Assembly (NCBI GenBank): GCA_050261495.1
Contig: JBLNDI010000085.1
Location: forward strand, 1-33,288
Source of the DNA: JBMNKL01 sp050261495
Lineage (GTDB): Bacteria > Bacillota > Clostridia > Acetivibrionales > DTU013
Reading direction: 5' to 3'
Length of the DNA stretch: 33,288 nucleotides
The notes beneath the pieces are model-generated. The model made no database searches. It was not told the DNA's origin and was given only the letters and a program-made list of their open reading frames with translations. Of the stretch, positions 7,309-16,315 are shown in pieces. Both the position numbers and the translations under genes were made by a program. The stretch's first letter is position 1; each line of letters begins with the position of its first letter.

Positions 7309-9036
7309 ATGCTGAAAAAACTTCTCCCGTGTCTAGGAAAATTCAAATGGTACGCTGTTTTAACGCCGATTATGGTAATCGGCGAGGTATTGCTTGAAAT
7401 ATATATACCTTTTTTAATGTCAAAAATCATAGACGTCGGCATCAGGAGCGCGGATGTGAACTACGTGGCAAAGACCGGGGGAACCATGGTGCTAATGGCG
7501 CTGGTTTCGCTCCTGTTCGGCGCATTGTCTGGCAAATTCGCGGCTATGGCCGGGGCAGGCTTTGCAAAGGGCATCCGGCAAAAGCTGTTTTACAAGATAC
7601 AGGATTTTTCATTTTCGAATATAGACAGGTTCAGTACGGCTTCGCTTATCACGAGGTTGACGACGGATGTGACGAATACCCAGATTGCCTTCATGATGAT
7701 CATACGAATGCTCGTGCGTTCTCCTATCATGCTGGTCAGCGCTACCAGCATGGCATTGTCCATTAATAGAAGGCTGTCCCTCATATTTTTGATAGCTATC
7801 CCGGTATTGGGAGTCAGCCTGGGATTTATCGCGGCAAAAGCCTTCCCGCTTTTCAGGAAAATGCTTGAAAGGTATGACTCAATGAATGCTTCAGTCCAGG
7901 AAAACCTTATCGCCATCAGGGTAGTAAAAGCTTTTGTCCGAAAAGATTATGAAAACGAAAAATTCGTAGAAGCGGCGACTGCGCTGCAGGAAGCCCAGAA
8001 GAAAGCGGAACGGGTTTTAATATTAAACATGCCCATGATGATGTTTACCATGAATGCCTGCATGATTGCAATTATATGGTTCGGCGGGCATTTCATAATA
8101 GCCGGCGAAATGCAGGCCGGAGAGTTTTTCAGCTTTTTAACGTACATCACACAGATACTTGTGTCGCTGATGATGATTTCATTTGCCTTTGTGGGAATAG
8201 TGATGTCAAGGGCGTCGGTCAGCCGTATTGTTGAAATATTTGACGAAGTATGCGGCATTTCGGACATTGGTGCGGATAGCGAGCTAAAGGTAGAGGATGG
8301 CTCCGTTGTTTTTGAAAACGTTTCGTTCAGCTATGCAAACAGAAGCGACAACCTGACGCTCGAAGGCATAAACCTTAGGATAAATCCCGGGGAGACAGTG
8401 GGAATTATCGGCGGCACCGGTTCTGCAAAAACGACGCTTGTTCAGTTGATTCCGCGCCTGTATGACGTATTTGACGGCAGGGTACTTGTCGGCGGACACG
8501 ATGTGAGGGATTACCGGCTTGATACGCTGCGCGGCGCGGTGGCAATGGTGCTTCAGAATAACGTCCTGTTTTCGGGAACGATCAGGGAAAACCTGAAGAT
8601 GGGCAATGAAAATGCGTCGGACGAAGAAATTGAAACAGCTTGCAAGATCGCGCAGGCGCACGAATTTATCATGTCTTTCAGTGACGGATACGATACGGTC
8701 CTGGGGCAGGGCGGCGTGAACGTGTCGGGCGGCCAGAAGCAAAGGCTTTGCATAGCCAGGGCGCTTTTGAAAAAACCCAGGATCATCATACTTGACGACA
8801 GCACCAGCGCCGTCGATACGGCTACCGACAGCAAGATAAGGGAAGCCCTGAAGGAAAACCTTGAAGGTATGACTACCATCATTATTGCGCAGCGGATTGC
8901 TTCCGTCCGCGATGCGGACAAAATAATCGTACTGGACGAAGGACGCGTTGCTGCCGTAGGCACGCACGAGGAACTCCTGGCAAGCAGCGATATATACCGC
9001 GAGGTTTACGAGTCGCAGCAGAAGGGGGTGGCATAG
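7309..9036 (+). CDS. ABC exporter half-transporter with degenerate ATPase site (heterodimer subunit A)
   Basis: This is a multidrug/lipid-type exporter half, with an N-terminal six-helix membrane domain (residues ~1-310) and a nucleotide-binding domain (~330-575). Walker A is GGTGSAKTT near 368-376, with Ala in place of the second glycine, as is common in this subfamily. The signature VSGGQKQR (~472) is canonical. Walker B is Asp496 followed by Asp497 instead of the catalytic Glu, and the switch histidine is replaced by Gln528. These changes mark the degenerate-site partner of BmrCD/LmrCD/TM287-288-like heterodimers. RBS GAGGTAG lies about 8 nt before the ATG. The stop abuts the start of the partner gene at 9037. 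The substrate is unknown. Confidence 0.93.
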   Translation: MLKKLLPCLGKFKWYAVLTPIMVIGEVLLEIYIPFLMSKIIDVGIRSADVNYVAKTGGTMVLMALVSLLFGALSGKFAAMAGAGFAKGIRQKLFYKIQDFSFSNIDRFSTASLITRLTTDVTNTQIAFMMIIRMLVRSPIMLVSATSMALSINRRLSLIFLIAIPVLGVSLGFIAAKAFPLFRKMLERYDSMNASVQENLIAIRVVKAFVRKDYENEKFVEAATALQEAQKKAERVLILNMPMMMFTMNACMIAIIWFGGHFIIAGEMQAGEFFSFLTYITQILVSLMMISFAFVGIVMSRASVSRIVEIFDEVCGISDIGADSELKVEDGSVVFENVSFSYANRSDNLTLEGINLRINPGETVGIIGGTGSAKTTLVQLIPRLYDVFDGRVLVGGHDVRDYRLDTLRGAVAMVLQNNVLFSGTIRENLKMGNENASDEEIETACKIAQAHEFIMSFSDGYDTVLGQGGVNVSGGQKQRLCIARALLKKPRIIILDDSTSAVDTATDSKIREALKENLEGMTTIIIAQRIASVRDADKIIVLDEGRVAAVGTHEELLASSDIYREVYESQQKGVA

Positions 9037-10959
9037 ATGGCCGAACCCAACAGGGGAATGAGAACCATGGCGCCCATTCGAGGCCCGCGTGCACATTCTT
9101 TTGAAAAACCTAAAAATGTCAGACGGACGCTTGCAAGTATTTTCAAATATATGTTTGCCTATAAAATCCAGCTTGTCTTTATTGCGGTGGGCATTATCGG
9201 CAGCTCACTGTCTAGCGTGGCCGGGACGTACTTGATAAAGCCGGTTGTAAACGACTATATTATACCGGCCATAGGCAGGGAAAATCCTGACTTGTCCGGG
9301 TTCATATCGATGATTGGCCTTATTGCGGCAATATATGTTTTAGGCATTATTTGCTCGTACCTTTACAACCGGCTCATGATAAACGTTTCAACGGGGATTT
9401 TGACTAGAATCAGGACGGACATGTTCAAGCATATGCAGGATTTGCCCATAAAGTATTTTGACACCCATACCCATGGCGAATTGATGAGCCGCTTTACGAA
9501 CGACACGGATGCGTTGCGTGAAATGCTGAGCCGCGGGATACCCCAATTCTTTTCATCGGCTATTACCGTAGCGGGCGTACTGGTGGCAATGCTTGTTTTA
9601 AGTCCTGTCCTGACGCTTGTTGTGCTCGCAATGCTGGCTGTTATGGTCTTTTCCGTTAAGAAAATAGGAAGCAGCAGCGCCAGGTATTTTATCAGGCAGC
9701 AGAAAGAACTTGGCGGGATGAATGGTTTTATCGAGGAAATGATAGAGGGTCAGAAGGTTATAAAGGTGTTTTGCCGTGAAGGCCATGTAAAGCGGGAGTT
9801 TGACCTGCTTAACGAAGATCTGTACAGGGCGTCGTCAAGCGCCCATACTTTTGCCAATATTCTCATGCCCATTATGGGAAACCTCTCTTACGCCCATTAC
9901 GCCCTTATAGCGACCGTCGGCGCCGTGCTTGCGATAAACGGGCATATCAGTATCGGCACTATTGGTTCGTTCCTGCAATATACCCGCACTTTCTCGCAAC
10001 CGATCACGCAGATGTCGCAATTGTTTAACCAAATTTTATCAGCTCTTGCGGGGGCTGAGCGCATATTCGATCTCCTTGACCAGGAGGCGGAAGCGGACAA
10101 CGGCTATGTAACGCTTGTAAATGCAAAAAAAGATGAAAACGGTATTTTGACCGAGGTCGATTATCATACCGGGACCTGGGCGTGGAAGCAGCCCCGTCCT
10201 GACGGCAGCGTCGCTTACACCGAGTTGAAGGGCGACGTCAGGTTCGAGGATGTTACCTTCGGATATGAAAAGGACAAAGAGGTATTGAAAGGAATAAGCC
10301 TGTATGCCAAGCCCGGCCGGAAAGTAGCGCTGGTCGGCTCGACGGGAGCGGGAAAGACCACGATTACGAACCTGATAAACCGTTTTTATGATGTGCCGGA
10401 CGGCAAAATCCGCTTTGACGGGATTAACATAAACAAGATAAAAAAAGATGATTTAAGACGTTCGCTGGCCATGGTGCTGCAGGATACGCACCTGTTTACG
10501 GGAACGGTAATGGAAAATATCCGCTATGGAAACCTGGACGCGACCGATGAAGAGGTGATTGCCGCCGCCAAGCTGGCCAACGCCCACTTCTTTATCAGCC
10601 ACCTGCCGCAAGGATACCAGACGGTATTGACGGCGGACGGCGCCAACCTAAGCCAGGGACAGCGGCAGCTTATCGCAATCGCCAGGGCTGCCGTGGCAAA
10701 TCCTCCCGTACTTATCCTTGATGAGGCGACAAGTTCCATTGACACCCGTACCGAGGCATTGATTCAAAAAGGTATGGATAAGCTGATGGAGGGCAGGACT
10801 GTTTTTGTTATTGCCCACAGGCTTTCCACCGTTCGGAATGCGGACGTTATAATTGTGCTTGAAGACGGGAGCATAATCGAACGCGGCACCCATGACGAAC
10901 TGATGGCGCAAAGGGGCAAATACTACCAACTTTACACCGGCATGCTCGAACTGTCGTGA
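9037..10959 (+). CDS. ABC exporter half-transporter with canonical Walker motifs (heterodimer subunit B)
   Basis: This is the partner of the preceding gene, with no intergenic base. After a ~45-residue basic N-terminal extension come six transmembrane helices (~45-335). A linker insertion of roughly 50 residues (around 350-400) is typical of this subfamily, and the ATPase domain follows. Walker A GSTGAGKTT is at 434-442, the signature LSQGQ at 538-542 has Gln for the second Gly, Walker B is Asp562 with catalytic Glu563, and the switch His is His594. In the dimer, its Walker site pairs with the canonical signature of subunit A to form the active site. Its LSQGQ pairs with A's Asp497 site to form the degenerate one. 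Cargo is not predictable. Confidence 0.93.
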   Translation: MAEPNRGMRTMAPIRGPRAHSFEKPKNVRRTLASIFKYMFAYKIQLVFIAVGIIGSSLSSVAGTYLIKPVVNDYIIPAIGRENPDLSGFISMIGLIAAIYVLGIICSYLYNRLMINVSTGILTRIRTDMFKHMQDLPIKYFDTHTHGELMSRFTNDTDALREMLSRGIPQFFSSAITVAGVLVAMLVLSPVLTLVVLAMLAVMVFSVKKIGSSSARYFIRQQKELGGMNGFIEEMIEGQKVIKVFCREGHVKREFDLLNEDLYRASSSAHTFANILMPIMGNLSYAHYALIATVGAVLAINGHISIGTIGSFLQYTRTFSQPITQMSQLFNQILSALAGAERIFDLLDQEAEADNGYVTLVNAKKDENGILTEVDYHTGTWAWKQPRPDGSVAYTELKGDVRFEDVTFGYEKDKEVLKGISLYAKPGRKVALVGSTGAGKTTITNLINRFYDVPDGKIRFDGININKIKKDDLRRSLAMVLQDTHLFTGTVMENIRYGNLDATDEEVIAAAKLANAHFFISHLPQGYQTVLTADGANLSQGQRQLIAIARAAVANPPVLILDEATSSIDTRTEALIQKGMDKLMEGRTVFVIAHRLSTVRNADVIIVLEDGSIIERGTHDELMAQRGKYYQLYTGMLELS

Positions 10960-10992
10960 ATATTTGCGCGATTGAACCACGCGGGATATGCA

Positions 10993-11676
10993 TTAAGTGT
11001 GCTTGTAATAGAAGATGGCAAGCTGTGTCCTGTCCCTCAAGTCCAGCTTTTCGAGTATAACGCTAATATAATTGCGCACCGTGCCTTCGCTTAAGTATAA
11101 GGTCTCGGAGATTTCCTTGTTGGACAGCCCGTCTGCCACAAGCTTTATTATTTCAATTTCCTTTTCGCTCAAATTGAAGGAACTAAGCCCGGTGCCGGCT
11201 TTCTCGCCGGTTTTGGCGATGCTGCCGGTATTGCGGGCATTGCCGGTATTATAGGTATTACCGGTATTGCTCTTAAGAGTGCTGAATTTTGAAATAATTT
11301 CGTCGCCGAATACCCTTTGTCCCATGAATACAGCCTTGACAGACGGTATGATGCTTTCGTAATCCTGTTTCAGAATATATCCTTTTGCCCCGATCTGAAA
11401 CGCTTTTGCTATGTATTCGTCGTCCGAGAAGGTGGTTAAAAATAAAATCCTGGCGCTGTTATCTTCTTTTAGTATTGCTTCGGCGGCTTCAAGGCCCGTC
11501 ATGCCGTCCATCCTGATATCCATCAGCAAAACGTCGGGCTTTAGCCTGCGATGCAATTCCACGGCTTCCCGGCCGCTGTTTCCCATTCCGGCCACTTCTA
11601 TTTCCTTGTCTGCTTCCAGTATTGTTTTTAATGCCCCGGAGACCAGCCTGTCGTCATCCACGATCAGTATTCTCAT
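10993..11676 (-). CDS. NarL/FixJ-type response regulator
   Basis: This is a two-component response regulator with an N-terminal receiver domain and a C-terminal LuxR-type helix-turn-helix. Acidic pocket Asp7-Asp8, phosphoacceptor Asp53 (LLMDIRMDG), the FLTTF Thr and the ILKQD Lys are visible. The HTH begins at LSEKEIEIIKLVADGLSNKEI. The frame is open to 11715, but ATG 11676 is preferred because AAGGAGGG lies 9 nt upstream and MRILIVDDD is the normal start; this gives 227 aa. The start overlaps the kinase gene by 23 nt. The inter-domain linker is expanded by Asn-Thr-Gly-like repeats. It likely controls the divergent ABC-2 operon. Confidence 0.93.
   Translation of the reverse strand: MRILIVDDDRLVSGALKTILEADKEIEVAGMGNSGREAVELHRRLKPDVLLMDIRMDGMTGLEAAEAILKEDNSARILFLTTFSDDEYIAKAFQIGAKGYILKQDYESIIPSVKAVFMGQRVFGDEIISKFSTLKSNTGNTYNTGNARNTGSIAKTGEKAGTGLSSFNLSEKEIEIIKLVADGLSNKEISETLYLSEGTVRNYISVILEKLDLRDRTQLAIFYYKHT
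11204..11275 (-). repeat. 9-bp tandem repeat tract in the response-regulator linker
   Basis: The linker codes for repeated Asn-Thr-Gly/Asn-Thr-Tyr/Asn-Ala-Arg triplets followed by Lys-Thr-Gly and Gly-Thr-Gly. At DNA level it is a decaying repeat of AATACCGGT/AATACCGGC-like 9-mers. Length changes would keep the reading frame. Confidence 0.55.
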
Positions 11677-12796
11677 GCCCTGATCCCTCCTTTGGGATGG
11701 AAATAAAAATTTCAAAACCGTTTTCTGTCAATATGTTTATATTTCCGTTAAAAGACCGCACCCTTTCGGTTATATTCATAAGCCCGAGGCCGTCATCCGC
11801 GCCGGAGCTTTTCACAGTGCCGTTATCCCTTATAATCAATTGATACAGCGCAGGGTGCTCGTTGAATATTATTGATGCGTGGGTTGCGTTTGAGTGCTTG
11901 ATTATATTGGAAAGGGCTTCCTTTACGATTGAAATGAACGCATACTTGAGTTTTTTACCCGGGTTGCTGTCGATATTATATTCATAGCTTATTTCGCAGA
12001 AAGTGAATTTTTTCACCAGTTCCTTTATTTGGGCGTCAAGATCAATCGATTCGTCATACAGCTTGTGCACGCTGGCCCTTATGCTGTCCATCGCCTGGGA
12101 CAACGTGTCGTTGAGTGTTTCAAGGCTGTCCCTTATTTTTTCATCCCGGTTGACGGTAAGAAGTGCGCCTGCCTGCAATATGGCGCTTGACAGGAGGTGC
12201 CCGACATTGTCGTGAATTTCCCGGGCTATCCGGTTCCTTTCGTTTAAAGTTGCCAGGTTTAGCTCAATATCCTGGTTTTCCATCAATTCGCTGCGCTGCT
12301 TTTTCAGTTGGATCATCATTTCCCTTGCCGCATCGCCCAGTTCGTTGCACCTGGCATATAGCCGGGTCTGAGATTCCATGTGGTATTTGACCAGTATGCT
12401 CAGTGCAAGGAGGATTATTATTGCGGATAACGTTTGAACGGAAGCGGACCGCGCGAAATTTAAAACCGGGATTATACCCAGGAGATTGACGTACTGGTAC
12501 TTGGAGAACAGCATGTCGTAAGAGGTCAAGGGCAGGAAAAATATCAGCGGGGGCACGAAACAGGACAAAACAATGAATCCGACGGTTAAAGCGGTCTTTA
12601 CCCTATCATCGTCAAAGTAGCTCAGGAACCCGCTGAAAATGACGCTGATGAGTATTGCTGCCACACCGGTGTTCAAATCCGTATGGACAAGATAGATGAT
12701 CATGCAGCATATGAAAATAACAAGCTTATCCGCCAGGCTTGCAAAAACAGGCATAAACAATCTTATCCCATAACGTGTATTAAGTATCTTAATCAA
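11654..12796 (-). CDS. DesK/LiaS-type sensor histidine kinase
   Basis: This is a membrane sensor kinase of the HisKA_3 class. Roughly five hydrophobic segments fill residues ~15-155. A helical linker follows, then the H-box ARNRIAREIHDNVGH-like region with phosphoacceptor His195 (NRIAREIHDNVGHLL). The HATPase domain has an N-box around KEALSNIIKHSNA, DNG (G1) and GLGLMNI (G2). There is no large extracellular domain, so the signal is probably sensed within or at the membrane, as in DesK or LiaS. The start appears to be TTG at 12796 with a weak RBS; the next internal ATG (12754) lacks one. It overlaps the response regulator by 23 nt. Confidence 0.88.
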   Translation of the reverse strand: MIKILNTRYGIRLFMPVFASLADKLVIFICCMIIYLVHTDLNTGVAAILISVIFSGFLSYFDDDRVKTALTVGFIVLSCFVPPLIFFLPLTSYDMLFSKYQYVNLLGIIPVLNFARSASVQTLSAIIILLALSILVKYHMESQTRLYARCNELGDAAREMMIQLKKQRSELMENQDIELNLATLNERNRIAREIHDNVGHLLSSAILQAGALLTVNRDEKIRDSLETLNDTLSQAMDSIRASVHKLYDESIDLDAQIKELVKKFTFCEISYEYNIDSNPGKKLKYAFISIVKEALSNIIKHSNATHASIIFNEHPALYQLIIRDNGTVKSSGADDGLGLMNITERVRSFNGNINILTENGFEIFISIPKEGSGHENTDRG

Positions 12797-12849
12797 ATAT
12801 TACCATCTGCTTTTAGTAATTACAATTGCAAGTTTTCATCCCCTTTGGA

Positions 12850-12900
12850 TACTTGCCTTCCGTGAGTCTTATATTCTATGAATACTTGTATTCTGTGAGT
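12850..12900. promoter_or_regulatory. Repeat array upstream of the kinase gene, candidate regulator binding sites
   Basis: TACTTGCCTTCCGTGAGT at 12850-12867 recurs as TACTTGTATTCTGTGAGT at 12883-12900 (15 of 18 identical). A third related core, TTCTATGAA, lies between them at 12874-12882. The cores TTCYRTGAR at 12858, 12874 and 12891 are spaced 16-17 bp apart. The array lies in the divergent promoter region, so it may bind the response regulator for autoregulation. Confidence 0.4.
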
Positions 12901-12952
12901 TTCCATCCCATGCATCTTCATCACGTTCTTTAAATCCGCACTGCGCCGTTTG

Positions 12953-13016
12953 TGACAATTGTCATACGGAAATGTGATTCACGACACTTCCGATAAAAAA
13001 ATGCCCGAAGTATTAT
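12953..13016 (+). promoter_or_regulatory. Palindrome, inverted repeat and weak promoter before the ABC-2 operon
   Basis: A perfect 12-bp palindrome TGACAATTGTCA is at 12953-12964. It is followed by an inverted repeat, CGGAAATGT (12967-12975) and ACACTTCCG (12984-12992), with 8 of 9 arm positions paired and an 8-nt spacer. A possible promoter is TTCCGA (12988-12993), 17 bp, TATTAT (13011-13016). The inverted repeat overlaps the -35, suiting an activator or repressor such as the divergent response regulator. Confidence 0.45.
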
Positions 13017-13049
13017 TAGCATGTAGAACAAATGCGAGGTGGATATAAA

Positions 13050-13982
13050 ATGGTTGTAAAAGTTAAGGACCTTGTAAAACGCTATGGCGATTTGGTCGCG
13101 CTGGACCATCTCTCGCTCTCGGTAAACGAAGGAGAGGTTTTTGGCTTGCTTGGGCCGAACGGGTCCGGAAAAACAACGGCTATCAACTGCATTTTATCGC
13201 TGCTTAAATATGACAAGGGAGAAATCGAGATATTTGGCCGGCCAATGACGCCGGAATCGTATGAAACAAAACGCGATATCGGAATTGTCATGCAGAACGT
13301 GGCCGTTTACAACGAACTGACCGTGTACGAAAATATTGATTATTTCTGCGGTCTATATGTAAAAGACAAGAATCAGAGGAAAAAGCTTGTTAATGAAGCA
13401 ATTGAGTTTACAGGACTGGGTGAGTTTATAAAGTTCTATCCGAAGAAGCTCAGCGGGGGATTGCTCAGGAGGCTGAACATTGCCTGCGGCATCGCGCACA
13501 AGCCGAGACTGATTATCATGGACGAACCTACCGTGGCTGTTGACCCCCAGAGCAGGAACAGGATACTCGAGGGCATCCTGGAGTTGAACAGGCAGGGGGC
13601 GACGGTAATATACACTTCCCATTACATGGAGGAAGTAGAGATGATTTGCAGCAGGATAATGATACTGGATAAAGGCAAGGCGCTGGCTACCGGCGCCAAG
13701 GATGAGCTTAAATCAATGATATCAATGGGCGAGAAGATCACGGTGGAATCTTACGGCGTAACCGGTGAACAGGTTTCGGCATTGAAGGAATTGCCGCATG
13801 TTGTCTCCGTCGAATATAAGGACCACAAGCTTGTTATTAAATCCGGCAAGGGGAGAAACAACCTGGAAACAGTGCTGGACTTCATAAGGAAAGAGGGAAT
13901 CCAGTTTGGCAAGATATACTCGGAATTGCCTACTTTAAATGACGTTTTCCTTGAGATAACGGGAAAAGAATTGAGGGATTGA
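13050..13982 (+). CDS. ABC-2 type exporter ATP-binding protein
   Basis: This is the cytoplasmic ATPase of a three-gene ABC-2 exporter. Walker A GPNGSGKTT is at ~35-43, the Q-loop is near VMQNVAV, the signature LSGGLLRRL begins at ~134, Walker B has Asp158-Glu159 in IIMDEPT, and the H-loop is in YTSHYMEE. A C-terminal extension of ~90 residues (ESYGVTGEQVSAL onward) is typical of DrrA/NatA/YhcH-like subunits. The frame opens at 13032, but GAGGTGG at 13036-13042 sits inside that extension, 7 nt before ATG 13050, so 13050 is taken (310 aa). The permease genes follow 12 nt downstream. The divergent kinase/regulator pair suggests envelope-stress, antimicrobial or lipid export. Confidence 0.92.
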   Translation: MVVKVKDLVKRYGDLVALDHLSLSVNEGEVFGLLGPNGSGKTTAINCILSLLKYDKGEIEIFGRPMTPESYETKRDIGIVMQNVAVYNELTVYENIDYFCGLYVKDKNQRKKLVNEAIEFTGLGEFIKFYPKKLSGGLLRRLNIACGIAHKPRLIIMDEPTVAVDPQSRNRILEGILELNRQGATVIYTSHYMEEVEMICSRIMILDKGKALATGAKDELKSMISMGEKITVESYGVTGEQVSALKELPHVVSVEYKDHKLVIKSGKGRNNLETVLDFIRKEGIQFGKIYSELPTLNDVFLEITGKELRD

Positions 13983-13994
13983 GGAGGAGCGGCG

Positions 13995-15131
13995 ATGTTT
14001 GTCCATATCTTCACATACAGGCTCAAGTGCCTTTTGCGTGACAGGGAAACCGTGTTCTGGACGCTGATGTTCCCTATTGTCCTGGCGGTGTTTTTTAACA
14101 TGGCTTTTTCAAGCATCAACAAGAGAGAGGTTTTTCAGGCGGTAAATATTGCGGTGGTGGATAACGGGCAATACCGGGACGACATTTCATTCAGAACAGC
14201 CATGGAAGAGGTTTCAAAGGGCGATGACAGGCTGTTTAACCTGACCGTTGCCCCGGAGCAGGATGCCGAACGGATGCTTGAAGACAATTCAATTGCGGGA
14301 TATATCATTGCAGGGAACCCGCCGAAGCTTGTCGTTAAAAAATCGGGTATGAACCAGAGCATAATCAAGAGTTTTTTAGATAATTACGTTCAGACGGCCT
14401 CCGCCGTCAAATCAATATTGGCGGAAAACCCGGAAGCGGGGCAAAAGCTGTTAGCAAGCATTGGCGAAATGCGCCAGTACGTAAGGGAGGTACCCGGCAC
14501 AAGCGCAAAACCTGACAACGTGCTTTATTACTTTTATACGTTGATTGCCATGGCCTGCCTGTACGGCGGATTTTTCGGGATGCGTGAAATTGCGGATATC
14601 CAGGCGGACATTTCACCGCTTGCCGCGAGAGTAAATATAGCCCCCGTTCACAAGCTAAAAGCGTTTTTATACAGCGTGTGCGCCACGTTCCTGGTGCATG
14701 TTGCCGAAATGCTGACACTGCTGGCGTTTTTGCGCTTTGTAATCAAGGCCGATTTTGGTTCAAAGACGGGTTATATTCTGCTTACCACAGCCGTGGGATC
14801 TGCTGCGGGAATTGCATTCGGCGCGCTTGTCAGCGCAATAGTAAAGAAATCCGAAAATATGAAGGTCGGCGTAATATTATGCATAAGCATGATCGGTTCC
14901 TTCCTGGCCGGCATGATGTTTCAGGGCATGAAATACATCGTGGCAAAAAACGCGCCGGTTCTGTCCTGGCTGAACCCGATTAATCTGCTTACGGACGCTT
15001 TTTACTGCCTTTACTATTACGACGGTTTTTCGAGGTATTTTCTTAACTTGGGCGCTCTGTTAATTTTCATTTTCGCATGCTGCTCGGGGATTTATTTAAT
15101 GATAAGGAGGCGCAGGTATGCAAGTCTTTAA
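13995..15131 (+). CDS. ABC-2 type permease (first subunit)
   Basis: This 378-aa membrane protein has one N-terminal helix (~residues 20-40), a large extracytoplasmic domain (~45-175) and five or six C-terminal helices (~180-370). This is the ABC2_membrane_3/YhgE-like topology of drug and lantibiotic exporters. RBS GAGGAGC lies just before the ATG. The 3' end overlaps the second permease by 14 nt, and both have similar size and topology, so they probably form a heterodimeric channel driven by the upstream ATPase. No substrate-specific motif was seen. Confidence 0.88.
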   Translation: MFVHIFTYRLKCLLRDRETVFWTLMFPIVLAVFFNMAFSSINKREVFQAVNIAVVDNGQYRDDISFRTAMEEVSKGDDRLFNLTVAPEQDAERMLEDNSIAGYIIAGNPPKLVVKKSGMNQSIIKSFLDNYVQTASAVKSILAENPEAGQKLLASIGEMRQYVREVPGTSAKPDNVLYYFYTLIAMACLYGGFFGMREIADIQADISPLAARVNIAPVHKLKAFLYSVCATFLVHVAEMLTLLAFLRFVIKADFGSKTGYILLTTAVGSAAGIAFGALVSAIVKKSENMKVGVILCISMIGSFLAGMMFQGMKYIVAKNAPVLSWLNPINLLTDAFYCLYYYDGFSRYFLNLGALLIFIFACCSGIYLMIRRRRYASL

Positions 15132-16284
15132 CCTTTGTTTAAAAATCCTGAAGAAAAACTTGCCGTTAATTTTTATCTATATCGGGGTTTTCCTGGGCGT
15201 GTCGCTTGTAATATCATTTACTGCGTCGGGGGAACAGAAGAAGGTGAGCATATTCAGCGGGGCGAAAAGCAATATTGCAATTATAAGCGAAGAAAACAGC
15301 GTTTTTATAGACGGGTTAAGGAATGAACTCGGAAAAGTCGCCGACTTTGTCGAACTCCCCGACGATACGGAGGCGCTGCAGGATGCGCTTTATTTCAGGG
15401 AAGTGTCGTATATCTTGCGGATACCCGAGGGTTTTACGGAAGACTTTATGAACGGCGGGGATATGCAGCTTGAGAAGACAGTAGTGCCGGACTCGACAAG
15501 CAACATGTATATTGACATGGCTATTAATAAATACCTCAATACAGCCAGGCTCTATGTCGAGCATATAGATGGGATTTCGCAGGAATCCCTGGTCAGGCGG
15601 CTGGAGTCGGATTTGTCATCAGACACGGCAGTGGAACTGAGGGCTGCTGCCGGCAATACGGAGGACACGGCTTATGCGAATTATTTCTACAACTACATGG
15701 CATATTCGCTGTTATACATTCTTATCCTGGGCGTGAGCACGCTGATGCTCGTGTTCCATGACAGCGATTTGAAAAAGAGGAACGCCTGCTCGCCTATAAA
15801 TGCATACAGTGTTAATATGCAATTCATGGGAGCGATTCTTTTGCTGACGATTGCGTCATGGTTCATAATGGTGGCATTCTGCATATTATTCAGCTTGAGG
15901 GACGGTTTTGGCATGAGCAGGGTTTTCTTTATAATAAATTCGTTTGTTTTTGCAGTTTGCGGCGCCAGCCTGAGCTTTTTGATCGGCAACCTTGTGAAAA
16001 GCAGGGGGGCGATTTCTGCGGCCAGCAACGTGGTGACGCTGGGGTTTTCGTTTATCAGCGGGGTTTTTGTTCCGCAGCAGCTGTTGGGGGATTTTGTCCT
16101 AAAAATCGCAAGCTTTACCCCGACTTATTGGTATGTCAGGGCAAACAACCTGATCGCGGAGCTTTCGAAGTTTGATTTTGCAAGCCTTCAGCCTGTTTTG
16201 TCAGACATGCTGATGCAATTTGGTTTTGCGCTGGCGTTCCTTGCCGTCGCACTGGTCATAGGGAAGAGAAGGAGCTTGAGTTAA
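15118..16284 (+). CDS. ABC-2 type permease (second subunit)
   Basis: This 388-aa paralogue of the preceding permease has the same plan: an N-terminal helix at ~15-35, an extracytoplasmic domain (~40-190) rich in acidic residues, then about six helices to the end, including FISGVFVPQQLLG, the loop typical of ABC-2 permeases. RBS AAGGAGG at ~15103-15109 is embedded in the end of the upstream gene, so translation is coupled. It is the last gene of the operon; a large hairpin followed by a T-rich stretch lies 47 nt beyond the stop. Confidence 0.88.
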   Translation: MQVFNLCLKILKKNLPLIFIYIGVFLGVSLVISFTASGEQKKVSIFSGAKSNIAIISEENSVFIDGLRNELGKVADFVELPDDTEALQDALYFREVSYILRIPEGFTEDFMNGGDMQLEKTVVPDSTSNMYIDMAINKYLNTARLYVEHIDGISQESLVRRLESDLSSDTAVELRAAAGNTEDTAYANYFYNYMAYSLLYILILGVSTLMLVFHDSDLKKRNACSPINAYSVNMQFMGAILLLTIASWFIMVAFCILFSLRDGFGMSRVFFIINSFVFAVCGASLSFLIGNLVKSRGAISAASNVVTLGFSFISGVFVPQQLLGDFVLKIASFTPTYWYVRANNLIAELSKFDFASLQPVLSDMLMQFGFALAFLAVALVIGKRRSLS

Positions 16285-16296
16285 GGGAGACAGGGG

Positions 16297-16315
16297 AAAG
16301 TGTCAGAGGGACGGT
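16297..16315 (+). repeat. REP-like fragment AAAGTGTCAGAGGGACGGT
   Basis: From memory, GTGTCAGAGGGACGG is a motif seen in dispersed, RAYT/IS200-associated palindromic repeats of Clostridia. Only one arm is recognisable here and no RAYT gene is in the window. It lies between the ABC-2 operon and the large hairpin. Confidence 0.3.

Noticed and set aside
8284..9096. A 270-codon open frame on the reverse strand
   Set aside because: It lies entirely opposite the ATPase domain of the exporter subunit, whose motifs are unmistakable; the reverse frame has no family features.
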